A stretch of DNA of 24,204 nt from Thermoanaerobaculia bacterium (GTDB taxonomy: Bacteria > Acidobacteriota > Thermoanaerobaculia > Gp7-AA8), in contig JADGOA010000008.1 of the NCBI GenBank assembly GCA_017883215.1, forward strand, positions 1 to 24,204, in the 5' to 3' direction. Below, piece by piece: positions 1 through 7,729 of the stretch. Under the pieces are notes generated by a model. That model worked only from the letters and a program-made list of their open reading frames with translations. It made no database searches and was not told the DNA's origin. How positions within the stretch are numbered: position 1 is the first letter of the stretch; each line of letters starts with the position of its first letter. The position numbers were made by a program, and so were the translations under genes.

Positions 1-65
1 CACATCCAGCCTGAAACCGACTTCGCAGAGGACGAGCTTAGGCGGCGACGGCCGAGGAACTGCGG

Positions 66-94
66 GTTATAGCAGAGAGCCAAACGGCGTGCAA
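66..94 (-). promoter_or_regulatory. Sigma70-type promoter reading out of the left edge
   Basis: On the minus strand there is a -35 box TTGCAC (positions 94-89), a 17-bp spacer and a -10 box TATAAC (71-66). This is a close match to the housekeeping consensus with ideal spacing. Transcription would start near 58-60 and run off the left end, so the driven gene is outside the window. The rest of 1-202 shows no convincing coding sequence or tRNA. The promoter lies downstream of rlmB and therefore probably starts a new transcription unit. Confidence 0.6.
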
Positions 95-202
95 TAGCAA
101 CGTTATTCCGATGAAAGATCGACTCGGCGGGCCCCCCCGATTGCAGAGATCGGCAGCGGCAATCTCGATCATGAGCGCACCAGGTCTCGATGTACTGGCG
201 GT

Positions 203-916
203 TCATTTGCGGTTCTGCCTCGCCACTTCGTAGCAGAGCACGGCCGCCGCGGTGGCGACGTTCAACGACTCCAGACGGCCGCTCATCGGGATCGTCACCC
301 TTCGGTCGCAGTGCTCGAGCACGTTTCTCCGGATGCCCTTCCCCTCGCTGCCCAGAACGAGAGCGACATTTCCGCGAAAATCGATGGCGTCCGGCGCGTC
401 GCCGTCCGCGGCAGCGGCATAAACCCAGTAGCCGCGCTTCTGCAGCGTCTCGATGGCGCGGGAGAGGTTCGTCGCCTGAGCGACGGGCACCCACGCCGTG
501 GCCCCCGCCGATGCTTTGACGACGACGGAGGTGAGGCCGACGCTCTCGTGTTCGGGGAGAACCACGAGGTGAACGCCGAAGCCCTCCGCCACGCGGAGAA
601 TCGCACCGAGGTTCTGCGGATCGGTGACGCCGTCGACGATGAGAACGAACGACGTCCCTTCTCGCTCGACGACCGCGTCGAAGTCGGCATACTCGGCGTC
701 GGCGATCTCCGCCACCACCCCGTTGTGGACGCCGCGGTTTGCAAGGCGCTCGATCTGATCGCCCGGCAGATTGCGCACCGCCACGCCGGCGTTCTTGGCC
801 TCTTCGATGACGCGCCGGTGCCTTCCGCTCTGTTCGCGGGCGACGGCGACGTAGCGGATGCGCGCCGGATGCGAGCGGATCGCTTCGATGACGGGGTTGA
901 CGCCGTAGATGATCAT
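203..916 (-). CDS. rlmB: 23S rRNA (guanosine-2'-O)-methyltransferase, TrmH/SpoU family (RlmB-like)
   Basis: This 237-residue protein should transfer a methyl group from S-adenosylmethionine to a ribose 2'-OH in 23S rRNA (G2251 in the E. coli RlmB case). An N-terminal substrate-binding domain (about 1-75, starting IIYGVNPVIEAI) precedes the SPOUT knot domain. All three SpoU motifs are present: DPQNLGAILR near residue 100, LVLGSEGKGIRR near 187, and IPMSGRLESLNVATAAAV near 208, which form the trefoil-knot cofactor site. The length matches the family. It begins 8 nt after the pyrD stop and is probably the last gene of the gltX-pyrD-rlmB run. RlmB is the best call, but the closely related tRNA Gm18 methylase TrmH cannot be fully excluded from sequence alone. 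Confidence 0.88.
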   Translation of the reverse strand: MIIYGVNPVIEAIRSHPARIRYVAVAREQSGRHRRVIEEAKNAGVAVRNLPGDQIERLANRGVHNGVVAEIADAEYADFDAVVEREGTSFVLIVDGVTDPQNLGAILRVAEGFGVHLVVLPEHESVGLTSVVVKASAGATAWVPVAQATNLSRAIETLQKRGYWVYAAAADGDAPDAIDFRGNVALVLGSEGKGIRRNVLEHCDRRVTIPMSGRLESLNVATAAAVLCYEVARQNRK

Positions 917-924
917 GGGGTTGC

Positions 925-1950
925 TCAGTTGCTCGGTTTCTCGGTTGGTTTAGCGAGTTGGCGCGCCAGGCGCGATGCCAGGAGCGGGCCCTCGTAGATG
1001 AATCCGGTGTAGAGCTGAACGAGATTCGCTCCCGCCGCCATCTTCGCCCGGACGTCGGCTGCGGTGAAAACCCCGCCCACTCCGATCAGCGGGTAATCCG
1101 GACCAACGAGCTCGCGCACCCGCCGCAGGACCTCCGTCGATTTCGACCACAGCGGCTTTCCGGAAAGGCCGCCGGCCTCGTTCATGCCCGGCAGCCGGTC
1201 GAGCGTGGTGTTGGTGCAGATGATGCCATCCGCGTCTGAACGCGTTGCATCACAGATCTCGCCCAGGAGCGCGTCGTCGATGTCCGGAGCGATCTTGACC
1301 AGCAGCGGACGGCGCGGGCCGGCCGACCGCACGGCAGCGATGATCGCCGTCAGGTGCTCGGGCCGCTGCAGCTCGCGCAGCAATGGCGTGTTCGGCGACG
1401 AAAGATTCAACACCACTCCGTCGGCGTGCGGGGCCAGGCGCGCGTAACAGGCGGCGTAGGCGGCGGGCGCCGCATCGAGCGGCACCTCGCGATTCTTGCC
1501 GATGTTGACGAAGATCGGTGGGGCGGGCTCCTCCGACAGACTCGCCCGGTAGCGCTTCAGGCGTTCGGCCACGGCGTCGGCCCCGTCGTTGTTGAAGCCC
1601 ATTCGGTTGATGAGCGCCTTCACCTCGGGATAGCGAAACATCCGCGGCCGCGGATTCCCGGGCTGCGGCTGCAGAGTCACGGTCCCGACTTCGATGAAGC
1701 CGAACCCGAGCGCCGCGAGGAACGGGATCATGACGGCGTTCTTGTCGAAGCCGGCAGCGATGCCGATCGGAGAGGGGAAAGAAAGTCCCAGCAGGTCGCG
1801 TCGAGCCGCCGCCGGCGGGCGGCAGAGGCGGGCGATGGCGCGCACCGCGATTCCGATCTGCTGGACCCGCTGGATGTTCTCGACCGCGAGATCGTGGGCC
1901 GACTCCGGATCGAACCCGAAGAGCAGCCGCCGGATCGCCTCGAAGGTCAT
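925..1950 (-). CDS. pyrD: Dihydroorotate dehydrogenase (quinone), class 2
   Basis: This 341-residue FMN flavoenzyme oxidises dihydroorotate to orotate in de novo pyrimidine synthesis and passes electrons to membrane quinone. Visible family motifs are GFDKNA near residue 68 (flavin site), NRMGFNN near 114, NLSSPNTPLL near 182 with the catalytic Ser of class 2 enzymes, KIAPD near 220, and the C-terminal phosphate-binding GVGGVF near 291. The N-terminal helical extension before the barrel (residues about 1-45) is the membrane/quinone-binding part that separates class 2 from class 1. Its ATG overlaps the gltX stop by 4 nt (ATGA), so the two are translationally coupled. Together with pyrH upstream, it gives this cluster two pyrimidine genes. 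Confidence 0.94.
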   Translation of the reverse strand: MTFEAIRRLLFGFDPESAHDLAVENIQRVQQIGIAVRAIARLCRPPAAARRDLLGLSFPSPIGIAAGFDKNAVMIPFLAALGFGFIEVGTVTLQPQPGNPRPRMFRYPEVKALINRMGFNNDGADAVAERLKRYRASLSEEPAPPIFVNIGKNREVPLDAAPAAYAACYARLAPHADGVVLNLSSPNTPLLRELQRPEHLTAIIAAVRSAGPRRPLLVKIAPDIDDALLGEICDATRSDADGIICTNTTLDRLPGMNEAGGLSGKPLWSKSTEVLRRVRELVGPDYPLIGVGGVFTAADVRAKMAAGANLVQLYTGFIYEGPLLASRLARQLAKPTEKPSN

Positions 1951-3383
1951 GACGGCAGGAGGTCCGCGATGCGCCGGACGCGCTCACGCGGCGAAACGAT
2001 GGAGGGGTCGACCCTGCTCCCGTTTTCGAGCAGCGGAAGGGCGCGCACGAGCTCGGGCCCGTGCTCGACGCCTGTGACCGCCATGCGCAGCGGCATGAAG
2101 AGGCTCTTTCCCTTGAGGCCCGTCGCCGCCTTCAGGCGTTCGACCATGGCCTGATAGCCGTCCGCGTCGACCGGCACGCCGCTGGCGTCGAATTCGGTTT
2201 CCAGTGCCTTGAGGAACGCGCGGTCGACCGAGCGCGACGGACTCGCGGCGTCGAATCGCCAGACGAAGTGCAGCTGGTCGGGAAACTGTGTGAGCCGGTC
2301 GACGCTCTTCTTCACCAGCTCGATGGCATCGTCGAGCCAGGCGTCCGGCACATCCGCCTCGATATAGCGGCGCACCATGGGCCGGAGCGCCGCGGCACTC
2401 ATGGCGTGGATGTACTGGCCGTTCAGCCATTCGAGCTTCTGCCGGTCGAAGACGGCGGGCGCAGAATTGACGCGGTCGAGGGAAAAGTTCTCGATTGCGT
2501 ACTGCGCGTCGAAGATCTCGCGCCCGTCGGGCGTCGACCAGCCGAGCAGGATCAGGTAGTTCACCATCGCATCGGGCAGGAATCCCTCGTCTGCGTATGC
2601 GGAAACAGACGTCGCCCCGTGCCGCTTCGAGAGTTTGCTCCGGTCCGGACCAAGGATGAGCGACACGTGCGCGAACCGCGGCACGTCCCAACCGAGGGCG
2701 CGGTAGATCAGCACCTGCCGGTGCGTGTTGGTGAGGTGTTCCTCCGCGCGGATGACGTCCGAGATCTCCATGTCGTGGTCGTCGACGACGACCGAGAAGT
2801 TGTATGTCGGCAGCCCGTCCGAGCGCACAAGGATGAAATCGCCGAGCGACTCCTTGCGCCACGTCACCTGACCGCGGATGAGGTCGTCGATGGTGACGTC
2901 GCCGTCGTCGGGCACGTGGAAACGGAGCGCGAACGGCATCCACGAGGCCAGCCGCGCCGAAATCTGCTGCGGCGTCAGGCGATGGCACGTCAGGTCGTAG
3001 TGCGGCGGCCGCCCCTCCGCCTCCGCCACTTTCCGCTTCGCTTCCAGCGCCTCCTCGGTACAGAAACAGCGGTACGCCGCTCCGGATGCGAGCAACCGCT
3101 GCGCGGCATCGCTGTAGGTGTCGATCCGCTCCGACTGGCGATACGGCGCGTGCGGGCCACCGACGTCGGGACCTTCCTCCCACTCCAGCCCAAGCCAGCG
3201 GAGGTCGTCGAGGACCATCGCCTCCGATTCGATCGTGGAGCGCGCCTGGTCGGTGTCTTCGACGCGGATGATGAGCTCTCCACCGTTGTGACGGGCGAAC
3301 AGCCAGTTGAAGATCGCCGTGCGCGCCCCGCCGACGTGGAGGTGACCGGTGGGAGAGGGAGCGAAGCGAACGCGGACGGGCAT
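1947..3383 (-). CDS. gltX: Glutamyl-tRNA synthetase
   Basis: This 478-residue class I aminoacyl-tRNA synthetase charges tRNA with glutamate. The HIGH-type motif is PSPTGHLHVGG (residues 9-19) and the KMSKS-type motif is KLSKR (250-254). A zinc site C106-x-C108-x24-C133-H134 resembles that of the E. coli enzyme. The C-terminal about 150 residues form the helical anticodon-binding part. Whether it is discriminating or also charges tRNA-Gln cannot be judged here; no gatCAB genes are in the window. The start ATG has no clear Shine-Dalgarno sequence. A heptamer-repeat region lies directly upstream and separates gltX from ispF, so gltX may have its own promoter or be read through. Confidence 0.96.
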   Translation of the reverse strand: MPVRVRFAPSPTGHLHVGGARTAIFNWLFARHNGGELIIRVEDTDQARSTIESEAMVLDDLRWLGLEWEEGPDVGGPHAPYRQSERIDTYSDAAQRLLASGAAYRCFCTEEALEAKRKVAEAEGRPPHYDLTCHRLTPQQISARLASWMPFALRFHVPDDGDVTIDDLIRGQVTWRKESLGDFILVRSDGLPTYNFSVVVDDHDMEISDVIRAEEHLTNTHRQVLIYRALGWDVPRFAHVSLILGPDRSKLSKRHGATSVSAYADEGFLPDAMVNYLILLGWSTPDGREIFDAQYAIENFSLDRVNSAPAVFDRQKLEWLNGQYIHAMSAAALRPMVRRYIEADVPDAWLDDAIELVKKSVDRLTQFPDQLHFVWRFDAASPSRSVDRAFLKALETEFDASGVPVDADGYQAMVERLKAATGLKGKSLFMPLRMAVTGVEHGPELVRALPLLENGSRVDPSIVSPRERVRRIADLLPS

Positions 3384-3408
3384 GCGGTAGTGAAGTTTAT
3401 CGGAGTCG

Positions 3409-3525
3409 GACCGCAGACCGCAGACCGCAGGAGGCTAGAACCAAGAGTGAGACGTACCTGGATCGAAAGCGGGTACACGGGCCAGGCACGAACTGCGGTC
3501 TGCGGTCTGCGAACTGCGGTCTCGC
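3409..3525. repeat. Inverted pair of 7-bp tandem arrays between ispF and gltX
   Basis: The left arm (3409-3430) is three units of CCGCAGA in a strict 7-bp register, preceded by GA. The right arm (3491-3525) is five 7-bp units: AACTGCG, GTCTGCG, GTCTGCG, AACTGCG, GTCTCGC. The right arm is the reverse complement of the left, so the region can fold into a long hairpin with a loop of about 60 nt. The right array ends exactly at 3525, abutting the ispF stop codon (3526-3528). No gene is present in the interval. Confidence 0.8.
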
Positions 3526-4032
3526 TTACAGCGCCCCTTCCACAGGCGACGCCCCCGTGTCGGTGGTCAGGGCGACGATGGCCATGGCGCAGATGCCCTC
3601 GCCGCGGCCGACGAAACCGAGGTGATCGGTGGTCGTGGCCTTCACATTGACGCGCCCGGGGGAAAGATCGAGGAGCGCAGCGATGCGCGCGCGCATGGCG
3701 GCGACATGTGCGGCGAGCTTCGGCTTCTGGGCGATGATGGTGACGTCGATATTGGCAATGTCGGCGTCCATCTCGTCGATGATCCGTTTGGCCTCGCGGA
3801 CGAAGCGTGACGAATCCGCGCCTTTCCACTTCGGATCATCGGACGGAAAGTAGTGGCCGATGTCGCCCGCGCCGGCGGCGCCGAGAAGGGCGTCGGTGAT
3901 GGCGTGCAGTACGGCGTCGGCATCCGAGTGACCGGCCAATCCGCCGCTGTCGGCGATGCGAACACCGCCGAGAATCAGCGGGCGCGATTCCTCGAATGCG
4001 TGGACGTCGATACCCTGGCCGACGCGAATCAT
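3526..4032 (-). CDS. ispF: 2-C-methyl-D-erythritol 2,4-cyclodiphosphate synthase
   Basis: This 168-residue enzyme cyclises CDP-methylerythritol 2-phosphate to the 2,4-cyclodiphosphate with release of CMP, in the MEP isoprenoid pathway. The N-terminal GQGIDVHAF holds the metal-binding Asp and His, HSDADAVLHAITDALLGA holds the third metal ligand, and the C-terminal TTTDHLGFVGRGEGICAMA is typical. The frame is open for a further 66 codons upstream, but that part is an Arg-rich shadow of ispD. The start chosen (4032) aligns with known IspF starts and overlaps the ispD stop by one base (TGATG), implying coupled translation. ispD and ispF are adjacent but not fused, unlike in some bacteria. Confidence 0.95.
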   Translation of the reverse strand: MIRVGQGIDVHAFEESRPLILGGVRIADSGGLAGHSDADAVLHAITDALLGAAGAGDIGHYFPSDDPKWKGADSSRFVREAKRIIDEMDADIANIDVTIIAQKPKLAAHVAAMRARIAALLDLSPGRVNVKATTTDHLGFVGRGEGICAMAIVALTTDTGASPVEGAL

Positions 4033-4706
4033 CAGCTGCCCAACCGTTCGAAAACGCGCTCGGCGACGATGAGGTCTTCCGGCTGCGTGATCTTGAAGTT
4101 CATGGGATCGCCGGCGAGGAGCCGTACGACGTGCCCGTATTTCGCGGCCAGTCCTGCCTCGTCGGTAGCGTCGTCCTGGTTTCCCTCGGCCCGCGCGAGC
4201 ACGTCCCGGAGCACTTCCAGGCGAAAGCACTGCGGCGTCTGGGCGGCGAACAGCTGCCGCCGATCGGGAGTGGCGGTGATGCGGTCGCCCTCGACGACGT
4301 GGATCGTGTCGGTGACCGGAAGGCCCGGAAAAGCGGCGCCGGATTCGGCGGCGAGGTCGAGGAGCTTGTGAAACGTCTCCACCGCGAAGAACGGCCGGAC
4401 GGCATCGTGGACGGCGACGATCTCGTATCCATCGGGGACGGCATCGAGGCCGCGCCGCACTGATTGCTGCCGCGTAGCGCCGCCAGCCACGAACTCCACC
4501 CGCTCGGACGATCCGCGATTCACCACGGCGAGCAGCTGTTCCGCCACCGGAACGATCACGCGCGCCACTCGCTCGTCGAGAAGGAAGCGCTCGATCACGT
4601 GCTGCACGATGGGCTTGCCGCCGAGCTCGCGGAACTGCTTGGGCAGATCGCCTCCGAAGCGTGTTCCACTACCCGCGGCAGGAACGATCACGATCGCTCC
4701 GGTCAT
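4032..4706 (-). CDS. ispD: 2-C-methyl-D-erythritol 4-phosphate cytidylyltransferase
   Basis: This 224-residue enzyme joins CTP and methylerythritol phosphate to form CDP-methylerythritol, the third step of the MEP pathway. The N-terminal nucleotide-binding loop PAAGSGTRFGGDLPKQF (residues about 9-25) contains the conserved Gly-rich turn, Arg and Lys. VHDAVRPF near residue 100 is the family signature. Further matches are the TATPDRRQLFAAQTPQCFR segment and the C-terminal NFKITQPEDL. It overlaps the upstream NTF2-like gene by 4 nt (ATGA) and the downstream ispF by 1 nt. It therefore sits inside a tightly coupled run frr, NTF2-like, ispD, ispF. Confidence 0.95.
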   Translation of the reverse strand: MTGAIVIVPAAGSGTRFGGDLPKQFRELGGKPIVQHVIERFLLDERVARVIVPVAEQLLAVVNRGSSERVEFVAGGATRQQSVRRGLDAVPDGYEIVAVHDAVRPFFAVETFHKLLDLAAESGAAFPGLPVTDTIHVVEGDRITATPDRRQLFAAQTPQCFRLEVLRDVLARAEGNQDDATDEAGLAAKYGHVVRLLAGDPMNFKITQPEDLIVAERVFERLGS

Positions 4707-5086
4707 GGCTTGAGGAACTGCGACATACCGCGCGCGATGCGCCAGACGCCGTCGGCGTCGCGGCGCAGCAGCGTGAAGACGCGCTGGTGGATGGTCGTTT
4801 CACCCACGCCCTTGCGAGGAGTGATGAGGTTGCGCTCCACACCGCGGAGCAGCACCGCATCGCCGAAGTCGATGCGCTCCCGCTCTTCGAAAAACTGCTC
4901 CATGCGGTACGTTTTGAACAGCGTGTCGAACGAATCGCGAACCGCGGCGCGGCCGGCCAGCGGAGGCTGCCCCGGGGACCAGAACTCGAAATCCTCGGTG
5001 ACGAGCGAGGCCAGCTCCGCGGTATCGGCGCGGCGCATGGCCGCATTCCACTTCTCGATGACTTCGTCGACGGGATGTTTGGTCAT
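4703..5086 (-). CDS. NTF2-like / SnoaL-type small protein of unknown function
   Basis: This 127-residue protein has the composition and pattern of the NTF2-like fold: an N-terminal helix pair (VDEVIEKWNAAMRRADTAEL), then LVTEDFEFWSPG, a Gly-Arg turn followed by a helix (GRAAVRDSFDTLF), and alternating beta strands ending in GVWRIARGMSQFL. Such proteins are small cone-shaped domains with a hydrophobic pocket; some are isomerases or dehydratases, many have no known role. The longer open frame upstream is a shadow of frr. The ATG at 5086 overlaps the frr stop by one base, and its stop overlaps the ispD start by 4 nt. Its insertion between frr and ispD suggests co-expression, but no direct function can be assigned. 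Confidence 0.8.
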   Translation of the reverse strand: MTKHPVDEVIEKWNAAMRRADTAELASLVTEDFEFWSPGQPPLAGRAAVRDSFDTLFKTYRMEQFFEERERIDFGDAVLLRGVERNLITPRKGVGETTIHQRVFTLLRRDADGVWRIARGMSQFLKP

Positions 5087-5643
5087 CAGACCGCCATGAT
5101 GTCCTGCTCTTTGTGCTTCAGGACATCGCCCACCTCGTCGATGTGCTTGTCGGTGAGCTTCTGGATCTCGTCGAGGGCGCGCTTCTCGTCGTCCTCGGAG
5201 ATTTCGTGGCCCTTGAGCATCATCTTGAGGTGCTCGTTGCCGTCGCGGCGTACCTGACGGATGGCGGTGCGCGCCTCCTCGGTGATGTGGTGCGCGCGCT
5301 TGACGAGCTCCTTCCGCCGCTCTTCGGTGAGTTGCGGGATGGGGATGCGCACAACCTTGCCGTCGTTGGACGGATTGAGGCCGAGGTCGGCGTTGCGGAT
5401 CGCTTTTTCGATCGCCGCCACCATGGTCTTGTCCCATGGCTCGGCGACGATCATCGAGGATTCCGGCACCTTCAGGCTGGCCACCTGCGAGAGCGGCGTG
5501 GGCGTCCCGTAGTAGTCGATGTGAACGCCGTCGAGCATGGCGGCGTTGGCGCGTCCGGTGCGCAATGTCTTGAACTGGTTATGGAGCGCTTGCAGGGCGC
5601 TGTCCATGCGGTGCTGCACGTCCTTGATCACGTCGTTGATCAT
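5086..5643 (-). CDS. frr: Ribosome recycling factor
   Basis: This 185-residue tRNA-mimic works with EF-G to split the post-termination ribosome. The typical length and sequence are seen: the N-terminal helix with LQALHNQFKTLRTGRANAAML, the beta-domain segment YYGTPTPLSQVASL and PWDKTM, then IRNADLGLNPSNDGKVVRIPIPQLTEERRKELVK and the C-terminal helix with VRRDGNEHLKMM. A clear Shine-Dalgarno stretch GGGAGGAG precedes the ATG, and the ATG overlaps the pyrH stop by 4 nt. The pyrH-frr adjacency is conserved in many bacteria. Confidence 0.97.
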   Translation of the reverse strand: MINDVIKDVQHRMDSALQALHNQFKTLRTGRANAAMLDGVHIDYYGTPTPLSQVASLKVPESSMIVAEPWDKTMVAAIEKAIRNADLGLNPSNDGKVVRIPIPQLTEERRKELVKRAHHITEEARTAIRQVRRDGNEHLKMMLKGHEISEDDEKRALDEIQKLTDKHIDEVGDVLKHKEQDIMAV

Positions 5644-6401
5644 GCCGCTCCTCCCGTGGAGTGCTCGTCGAGGACATCATCGGACACCATCGATCCGATC
5701 GGCTCACCGAGAAGCGCCCGGCGGATGTTTCCTCTCTCTCTGAGCGAAAAAATATAGATCGGAATGGAGCTGCCGCGGGCGAGATCGATCGCGGTCGCGT
5801 CCATGACCTGCAGACGGTCGGCAAGAACCCGCTGATACGTAGTGTGCTCGATGCGCTCGGCGGTCGGATCCTTCTGCGGATCGGCGGTGTAGATGCCGTC
5901 CACTTTCGTGGCCTTGAAGATGATTTCGCATTTCAGCTCGCTGGCGCGCAGCGCAGCGGCGGAATCGGTGGTGAAAAACGGATTGCCGGTGCCGGCAGCG
6001 CAGATGACGATTCGCTTCTTCTCCAGGTGCCGCACGGCGCGCCGGCGGATGAACGGCTCGGCGACGGCCTGCATCGGAATGGCGGTGGTGACGCGCGTGT
6101 GCGCGCCGCGCCGCTCCAACGCATCCTGGAGCGCCAGGGAGTTGATGACCGTGGCGAGCATCCCCATGTTGTCGCCGGCTACGCGGTCGATGCCCTCGGT
6201 GGCGCCGCTGACGCCGCGGAAGATGTTGCCACCACCGATGACGATGGCCAGCTCGACGCCTGTGCTCCGGACTTCGGCGATCTCGTCGGCGATACGCGCC
6301 AGGGTCTCCGGATCGATGCCGTACTTGCGATCGCCCATGAGCGCTTCACCGGAGAGCTTGAGGAGGACGCGCCCATATCTCGGCGCTGCAGTTTCTGCCA
6401 T
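5640..6401 (-). CDS. pyrH: UMP kinase
   Basis: This 253-residue amino-acid-kinase-fold enzyme phosphorylates UMP to UDP. Visible motifs are RVLLKLSGEALMG near residue 10, IGGGNIFRG near 56 (phosphate-binding glycines), GDNMGMLATVINSLAL near 77, and AGTGNPFFTTDSAAALRASEL near 135, followed by KVDGIYTADP, all typical of bacterial PyrH. It is coupled to frr by a 4-nt overlap. An extended -10 box lies only 12 nt upstream of the ATG (6413-6421), so the gene may be transcribed as a nearly leaderless mRNA apart from any read-through from tsf, which ends in a terminator. Confidence 0.96.
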   Translation of the reverse strand: MAETAAPRYGRVLLKLSGEALMGDRKYGIDPETLARIADEIAEVRSTGVELAIVIGGGNIFRGVSGATEGIDRVAGDNMGMLATVINSLALQDALERRGAHTRVTTAIPMQAVAEPFIRRRAVRHLEKKRIVICAAGTGNPFFTTDSAAALRASELKCEIIFKATKVDGIYTADPQKDPTAERIEHTTYQRVLADRLQVMDATAIDLARGSSIPIYIFSLRERGNIRRALLGEPIGSMVSDDVLDEHSTGGAA

Positions 6402-6412
6402 GTCAAGCCGGG

Positions 6413-6421
6413 GTTATATCA
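6413..6421 (-). promoter_or_regulatory. Extended -10 promoter for pyrH
   Basis: Read on the minus strand, TGATATAAC (6421-6413) matches the extended -10 pattern TGnTATAAT. The expected start of transcription is about 7 nt downstream, leaving a leader of only a few bases before the pyrH ATG at 6401. No Shine-Dalgarno sequence is seen. There is no good -35 box; the -35 region falls in the GGAAGGC heptamer array. Confidence 0.45.
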
Positions 6422-6423
6422 GA

Positions 6424-6444
6424 GGAAGGCGGAAGGCAGAAGGC
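6424..6444. repeat. 7-bp tandem array upstream of pyrH
   Basis: Three consecutive 7-bp units are seen: GGAAGGC, GGAAGGC, AGAAGGC. The core AGGCAGAAG inside the array (6434-6442) recurs in both arms of the tsf terminator (direct at 6678-6686, inverted at 6710-6718), which suggests a common origin. Confidence 0.6.
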
Positions 6445-6467
6445 GCCGGGAGGAAACCCTCGCGCGA

Positions 6468-6632
6468 TCACCCCTCTCCCCGCGGGAGAGGGCGATCCGC
6501 GCTGGATGGACCGGTGCGCTGACCTGGGTGAGGGGCGTGAGTTCGGTCTGCACGAGATTCAACACCCCTCACCCGATTCAGCACGGGGGATCGTTCTGTG
6601 CGAAACGCCCTCTCCGGCGGGGAGAGGGGTGA
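6468..6632. repeat. 165-bp element with 25-bp terminal inverted repeats
   Basis: Positions 6468-6492 and 6608-6632 are inverted copies with one mismatch over 25 bp. Each terminal arm is itself nearly palindromic (CCCTCTCCC...GGGAGAGGG). An inner inverted pair, GGGTGAGGGG (6526-6535) with CCCCTCACCC (6565-6574), is nested between them. The element has no open reading frame of its own and looks like a non-autonomous palindromic repeat (REP/BIME- or MITE-like) inserted between tsf and pyrH. Similar CCCTCTCCC/GGGAGAGGG repeats are widespread in bacterial genomes. Confidence 0.75.
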
Positions 6633-6672
6633 CACCGCGGACTGCTCGTTTCGTGCTTCGCGAACTCAGAAC

Positions 6673-6718
6673 AAAAAAGGCAGAAGCGCCCGCGCTCTCG
6701 CGCAAAGCCCTTCTGCCT
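6673..6718 (-). terminator. Rho-independent terminator after tsf
   Basis: On the minus strand a 9-bp stem AGGCAGAAG (6718-6710) pairs with CTTCTGCCT (6686-6678) and is followed at once by a run of six T (6678-6673). The loop is GC-rich and can extend the stem. It lies about 67 nt beyond the tsf stop and would separate rpsB-tsf from pyrH. Confidence 0.75.
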
Positions 6719-6784
6719 CGGAGATCCTTCGCAGCTTCGCCGCTCAGGATGAGTGCCCCGCGCCGTCTGCGACGGCGCTTGGCC

Positions 6785-7711
6785 TCACTTGATGAACGAA
6801 GCCACTTCCGCTGCGAAGTCGTCGCTGCGCTTCTCGATGCCTTCGCCGAGCTTGTAGCGCGTGAAGCGGGTCACGGCGTACGCGCAGCCGTGCTCTTTCC
6901 CCTGCTTCTCGACGTGCTGCGCGACCGTCGACTTGTCATCGCGGATGTAGGGCTGCTCGAGAAGGCAAGCCTCGCCGTAGAACTTCTCCATCTTGCCGGT
7001 GACCATCTTCTCGACGATGTTCTCCGGCTTGCCGGACTTGAGGGCCTGATCGCGGGCGATCTCGCGCTCGGTATCGAGGTCCTTCTGGGTGACGTCGTTG
7101 CGGCCGAGGAAGCGGGGCTCGGCGGCGGCGATGTGCATCGCCACTTCCTTTGCTACCCCCGCGGCCTTGTCGGTCTTCTGGCCCTTCTCCGTCACGACCT
7201 CGTCGATCACACCGATTTTCCCGCCGGCATGGATGTACGTGCCGATGGTGGCGTTGGCCGGCGACTCGTAGCGGACGAAGCGGCGGACGGCGATGTTCTC
7301 TTTGATCGACCCGATCAGCTCGGACACCTTCTGGCCCACAGTGAGGCCTTCGGCATCTTCCGGCCATCTGTCGTTGAGAAGCTCTTCGACGGTGTTGGCC
7401 TTGCTCTTCGCGATCACCTTCGCCACCTCGGTGGTGAAGGCGCGGAACTGCTCGTTGCGGCCGACGAAGTCGGTCTCACAGTTGACCTCGACCAGCACGC
7501 CGACGTTGCCCTCGACGTACGCCTGCACCGAACCCTCGGCCGTCACGCGGCCGGCCTTCTTGCTTGCTGCGGCCAGACCCTTCTTGCGGAGGATCACCGT
7601 GGCCTCTTCCATGTTGCCGTCGGCCTCGGTCAGCGCGTTCTTGACATCCATCATGCCGGCGCCAGTCCGCTCGCGCAGCTCCTTGACCATCGTTGCCGTA
7701 ATCTGCGTCAT
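6785..7711 (-). CDS. tsf: Translation elongation factor Ts
   Basis: This 308-residue guanine-nucleotide exchange factor recycles EF-Tu. The N-terminal UBA-like domain with LRERTGAGMMDVKNALTEADGNMEEA (about residues 13-38) and the core-domain signature VNCETDFVGRNEQF (about 78-91) are both present. The KIGVIDEVV and coiled segments follow, and QPYIRDDKSTVAQHV lies near the C-terminus as in long-form EF-Ts. It follows rpsB after about 100 nt that contain two hairpins, the usual rpsB-tsf order. Confidence 0.97.
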   Translation of the reverse strand: MTQITATMVKELRERTGAGMMDVKNALTEADGNMEEATVILRKKGLAAASKKAGRVTAEGSVQAYVEGNVGVLVEVNCETDFVGRNEQFRAFTTEVAKVIAKSKANTVEELLNDRWPEDAEGLTVGQKVSELIGSIKENIAVRRFVRYESPANATIGTYIHAGGKIGVIDEVVTEKGQKTDKAAGVAKEVAMHIAAAEPRFLGRNDVTQKDLDTEREIARDQALKSGKPENIVEKMVTGKMEKFYGEACLLEQPYIRDDKSTVAQHVEKQGKEHGCAYAVTRFTRYKLGEGIEKRSDDFAAEVASFIK

Positions 7712-7729
7712 TGCTTGCTCCAGATCTGA

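Noticed and set aside
1..202. Possible tRNA or gene at the left end
   Set aside because: No cloverleaf or coding frame could be supported; only a promoter reading outwards is visible.
2061..3650. 529-residue plus-strand reading frame opposite gltX
   Set aside because: Antisense shadow of a gene with all GluRS motifs; composition is typical of GC-rich reverse frames.
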